From contig JAUWOI010000261.1 of assembly GCA_030612185.1 (NCBI GenBank), forward strand, positions 1 through 6,442: a DNA stretch of 6,442 nt, read 5' to 3'. The translations under genes and the position numbers were made by a program. The notes under the pieces are model-generated. The model was not told the DNA's origin, ran no database searches, and saw nothing but the letters and a program-made list of their open reading frames with translations. This document shows positions 4,047 through 6,442 of this stretch, piece after piece (the first letter of the stretch is position 1; every line of letters starts with the position of its first letter). This stretch comes from Anaerolineae bacterium (lineage in GTDB: Bacteria > Chloroflexota > Anaerolineae > B4-G1).

Positions 4047-6442
4047 ATGACCATTTACGCGGGGCTTTTCCTCCTTTCGGCGGCCACGCTCACCTTCGAG
4101 GTCAACCTCACACGCATCTTCTCCGTCACCCAGTTCTACCACTTCGCCTTTATGATCGTCAGCCTGGCGCTGCTGGGCTTTGGAGCCAGTGGCACCTTCC
4201 TCACCCTTTTCCCTAGCCTGAAGGAGCGCGACTCAGCCCGCACATTGGACCTGTTGAGTTGGGGATTCGCACTCACGGCCATCGGCTCCTACGCGCTCAC
4301 CCTCTACATCCCTTTCGATTCCTTCCGCATCGCGCACGACCGGCAACAAGGGGTCATACTGGCCCTGCACTACGTCGCGCTCGCGATCCCTTTCTTTTGT
4401 AGCGGCACGGCCGTCGGTCTGTTGTTAGCGGCACAGCCCGAAATGGCCAACCGCACCTACGCAGCCAATCTGGCCGGCTCAGCCGCTGGCTGCCTTTTGG
4501 CCGTCGTCGCCCCGTCATTGGTGGGAGGCGAGGGCACAGTGCTCCTTTCCGCTGCCTTAGGCATCCTGGCCGCCCTCATCTTCCAGCATCCAGCATCCAG
4601 CATCCAGCATCACGTTTCACGCTTCACGTTTCACGTTTCACGTTTCACGCAAGCGGCGTTTGCCATAGTCCTCATTCTCGCCGCACTGCGCCCACCATCT
4701 TTCCTCGAAATCCGGCTCTCCCCCTACAAAAGCCTCAGTTATGCCCTCCTCTACCCCGATGCAGAGTTGATCTTCCGGCGCTGGAACGGCTTTTCGCGGG
4801 TGGACGTCGTGAGTTCCACGAGCATCCGCAGCCTGCCCGGGCGTGGGTTTGTATGTCCCGGCCAGCCACCGTCTCAACTGGGCCTCACGGTGGACGGCGA
4901 CGACCTGAGCCCCATCAGTCACGTCTCGCCCGGCTTCACGACTCTGGAGTTCACCGACTGCCTGCTGACCGCGCTCCCGTACCGTCTTCGGCCCGGCGCT
5001 CACACGCTGGTGCTGGAGCCCCATGGCGGCTTCGACGTACTGGTCGCGCTGGCGGAGGGGGCGCAGGCGGTCACGGCGGTGGAGGCGAACCCGCTCATCG
5101 TCGAAGCAGTGCGAGCACAGGGGGAATGGGCTGGTGATTTGTACGACGACCCTCGCGTGACGGTCGCGTTGGAGGAGGGGCGAGCCTACGCGCGGCGAGT
5201 GCAGGAGCGATATGATGTGGTGAAACTCTCGCTGACCGCGCCGCAGCGTACCGTCACCTCTGGCGCGTACAGTCTGGCCGAGGATTACCGCTACACCATC
5301 CAGGCCTTCGCCGATTACCTGGCGCGGCTTGACGAGGGCGGTCTGCTGGTGGTGACACGCTGGCTGCAGGTGCCCCCCTCCGAGGCAATCCGGGCCTTCG
5401 CGCTGGCGATGGAGGCGGTCGAGCGGACCGGGGGCGACTCGAAGGCCAGCGTCGTTGCGCTGCGCAGTTACCAGCAGATGCTCATCCTGGTACGGCGTGG
5501 TGCGTTCACAGGAGAAGAACTGGAGGCCATCCGCGCCTTCGCTGCCCCGCGTGCCTTTGACCTCGTCTACCTCCCCGACATGCGCCCTGACGAGGCAAAC
5601 CATTACAACGTGCTGCCGGAACCGGACTATTACCACGCCTGCACCAGATTACTGGAAACGAACGACAGGGATGCCTGGTATCGGGCTTACCCTTTCGACG
5701 TCAAGCCACCCGACGATGATCAGCCTTTCTTCGGCCACTTTTTCAAGTGGCGGCAGGCGCCGGAGGTGCTGGCGATGGCCGGTCACACCTGGCAACCATT
5801 CGGAGGCGCAGGTTACTTCGTGCTTCTAGCACTGCTGGCATTGGCAGTGGTCGCGGCCGGGACGCTGATCCTGCTGCCGCTGGCGGTACGCAGACGAGAA
5901 AGGGTGGAGCACGAAGGACCATTGGGTGCAACACTGGGATACTTTGCGCTGCTAGGGCTGGGGTACCTGTGCGTGGAGATTCCCCTCCTGCAGCGGTTCA
6001 TTCTCTTCCTCGGTCATCCAGCCTACGCGATGGCGACGGTGCTCTTCACACTGCTCTTGTTTTCCGGGCTGGGGAGTCTGCTCTCGCGCCGCGTGCCACT
6101 GTGGTTGGTGCTGATCATGTTGCCAGTGCTCGTTGTGGTCTACGCGCTGGGCTTGCCGGCCCTCTTTGATATAACGTTGGCCGCGCCGTTTTGGGGCCGG
6201 CTGATCATCACAGTAGTAGCGTTGGCCCCGCCGGGGTTGCTGATGGGGATGCCCTTCCCAAAGGGTCTGGCGCTGCTGGAGCGAAAAGGCCCGGCCCTCG
6301 TCACCTGGGCCTGGGGGGTCAACGGGGCGGCCTCGGTCGTGGCCTCGATTCTGGCCGCGTTGCTGGCCCTCTCGTTCGGCTCCTCTGTAGTTCTGGCGGT
6401 GGGGGCGGCGTGCTACAGAGGGGCATGCGTTATGGCGGTGGC
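4047..6442 (+). CDS. Polytopic membrane protein with spermidine-synthase-like SAM-binding domain (partial)
   Basis: The frame is open to the right edge (798 codons). The N-terminal part has about seven hydrophobic segments (3-19, 31-54, 69-90, 102-129, 137-159, 163-179, 202-214). A soluble domain spans about 225-560, and at least four hydrophobic segments follow (588-613, 630-675, 684-707, 716-736). The middle shows a Rossmann SAM-site pattern: LVLEPHGGFD (321-330), then AVEANP (345-350, with E346 the likely ribose-binding acid). The region resembles polyamine aminopropyltransferases, but the catalytic YDVIxxDxxDP motif reads YDVVKLSLTAP (389-399), so both Asp are gone and polyamine synthesis is unlikely. 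The PPDDDQPFF block (554-562), LGYLCVEIPLLQRFILFLGHP and MGMPFPKGL belong to the bacterial fused membrane/spermidine-synthase-like family of unknown function. The ATG at 4047 is chosen for its AGGAG (4035-4039) with a 7-nt spacer; an upstream in-frame ATG at 4017 lacks one. A heptamer array encodes residues 180-200. Confidence 0.85.
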   Translation, partial: MTIYAGLFLLSAATLTFEVNLTRIFSVTQFYHFAFMIVSLALLGFGASGTFLTLFPSLKERDSARTLDLLSWGFALTAIGSYALTLYIPFDSFRIAHDRQQGVILALHYVALAIPFFCSGTAVGLLLAAQPEMANRTYAANLAGSAAGCLLAVVAPSLVGGEGTVLLSAALGILAALIFQHPASSIQHHVSRFTFHVSRFTQAAFAIVLILAALRPPSFLEIRLSPYKSLSYALLYPDAELIFRRWNGFSRVDVVSSTSIRSLPGRGFVCPGQPPSQLGLTVDGDDLSPISHVSPGFTTLEFTDCLLTALPYRLRPGAHTLVLEPHGGFDVLVALAEGAQAVTAVEANPLIVEAVRAQGEWAGDLYDDPRVTVALEEGRAYARRVQERYDVVKLSLTAPQRTVTSGAYSLAEDYRYTIQAFADYLARLDEGGLLVVTRWLQVPPSEAIRAFALAMEAVERTGGDSKASVVALRSYQQMLILVRRGAFTGEELEAIRAFAAPRAFDLVYLPDMRPDEANHYNVLPEPDYYHACTRLLETNDRDAWYRAYPFDVKPPDDDQPFFGHFFKWRQAPEVLAMAGHTWQPFGGAGYFVLLALLALAVVAAGTLILLPLAVRRRERVEHEGPLGATLGYFALLGLGYLCVEIPLLQRFILFLGHPAYAMATVLFTLLLFSGLGSLLSRRVPLWLVLIMLPVLVVVYALGLPALFDITLAAPFWGRLIITVVALAPPGLLMGMPFPKGLALLERKGPALVTWAWGVNGAASVVASILAALLALSFGSSVVLAVGAACYRGACVMAV
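4583..4645. repeat. Compound heptanucleotide array inside the membrane gene (9 units)
   Basis: Four perfect CCAGCAT units (4583-4610) run without a break into CACGTTT, CACGCTT, CACGTTT, CACGTTT and CACGTTT (4611-4645). A truncated CACGC follows. Nine units make 63 bp = 21 codons, so the reading frame is kept. They encode the His/Arg/Ser-rich loop QHPASSIQHHVSRFTFHVSRFT between two hydrophobic segments (163-179 and 202-214), with the peptide itself repeating every 7 residues (HVSRFTF / HVSRFTQ). The second unit type matches, in reverse, the repeat after the receiver gene. Confidence 0.92.

Noticed and set aside
3757..4645. CRISPR array
   Set aside because: Units are 7 bp and contiguous, with no spacers and no cas genes.
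4638..5636. 332-codon open frame on the minus strand
   Set aside because: It is antisense to the membrane protein, begins in the repeat array, gives a low-complexity Arg/His/Gln-rich product, and has no ribosome-binding site or family motif. It is a by-product of GC-rich codon positions.

Overview
The window is about 6.4 kb of moderately GC-rich bacterial chromosome. The best guess is a Chloroflexota (Anaerolineae-like) organism. This is inferred from the fused spermidine-synthase-like membrane protein, an extended acidic ribosomal protein S2, a TTG-started EF-Ts, and the number of orphan response regulators. No 16S rRNA or other decisive marker is present, so this placement is tentative.

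Layout. The left half (1-3215) is read on the minus strand. In transcription order it holds a PP-loop, MnmA/ThiI-like tRNA-thiolation enzyme (3215-2148), a possible small membrane protein overlapping its stop by one base, an OmpR/PhoB-type regulator with a degenerate receiver (1919-1236), ribosomal protein S2 (rpsB, 1069-128) and the first 12 codons of EF-Ts (tsf, 35-1). The theme is translation: tRNA modification, ribosome and elongation factor. There are good sigma70-type promoter matches in front of the PP-loop gene, the regulator and rpsB. The PP-loop promoter sits so close to its ATG that the mRNA is probably leaderless. The rpsB leader (about 120 nt) carries a strong hairpin and a stretch complementary to the Shine-Dalgarno, so S2/EF-Ts expression may be controlled there.

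The right half (3373-6442) is read on the plus strand. It holds a receiver-only response regulator whose phospho-acceptor Asp is replaced by Glu, a 290-bp intergenic region, and a large polytopic membrane protein with a central SAM-binding, spermidine-synthase-like domain. That gene runs off the right edge. The intergenic region contains an 11-bp inverted repeat bounding a 118-bp segment, which is either a small mobile element or a structured leader.

The most unusual structure is a family of tandem heptanucleotide repeats at three places: inside the PP-loop gene (about 2204-2245), immediately after the receiver gene's stop (3757-3805), and inside the membrane gene (4583-4645, nine contiguous heptamers, 63 bp = 21 codons). 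The last two share the same unit (ACGTGAA/TTCACGT) in opposite orientation. They resemble the short tandemly repeated repetitive (STRR) heptamers known from filamentous cyanobacteria. Since 7 is not a multiple of 3, gain or loss of one unit in the membrane gene would frameshift it, making it a candidate contingency locus.

No rRNA, tRNA, CRISPR array, complete insertion sequence or convincing Rho-independent terminator was seen.
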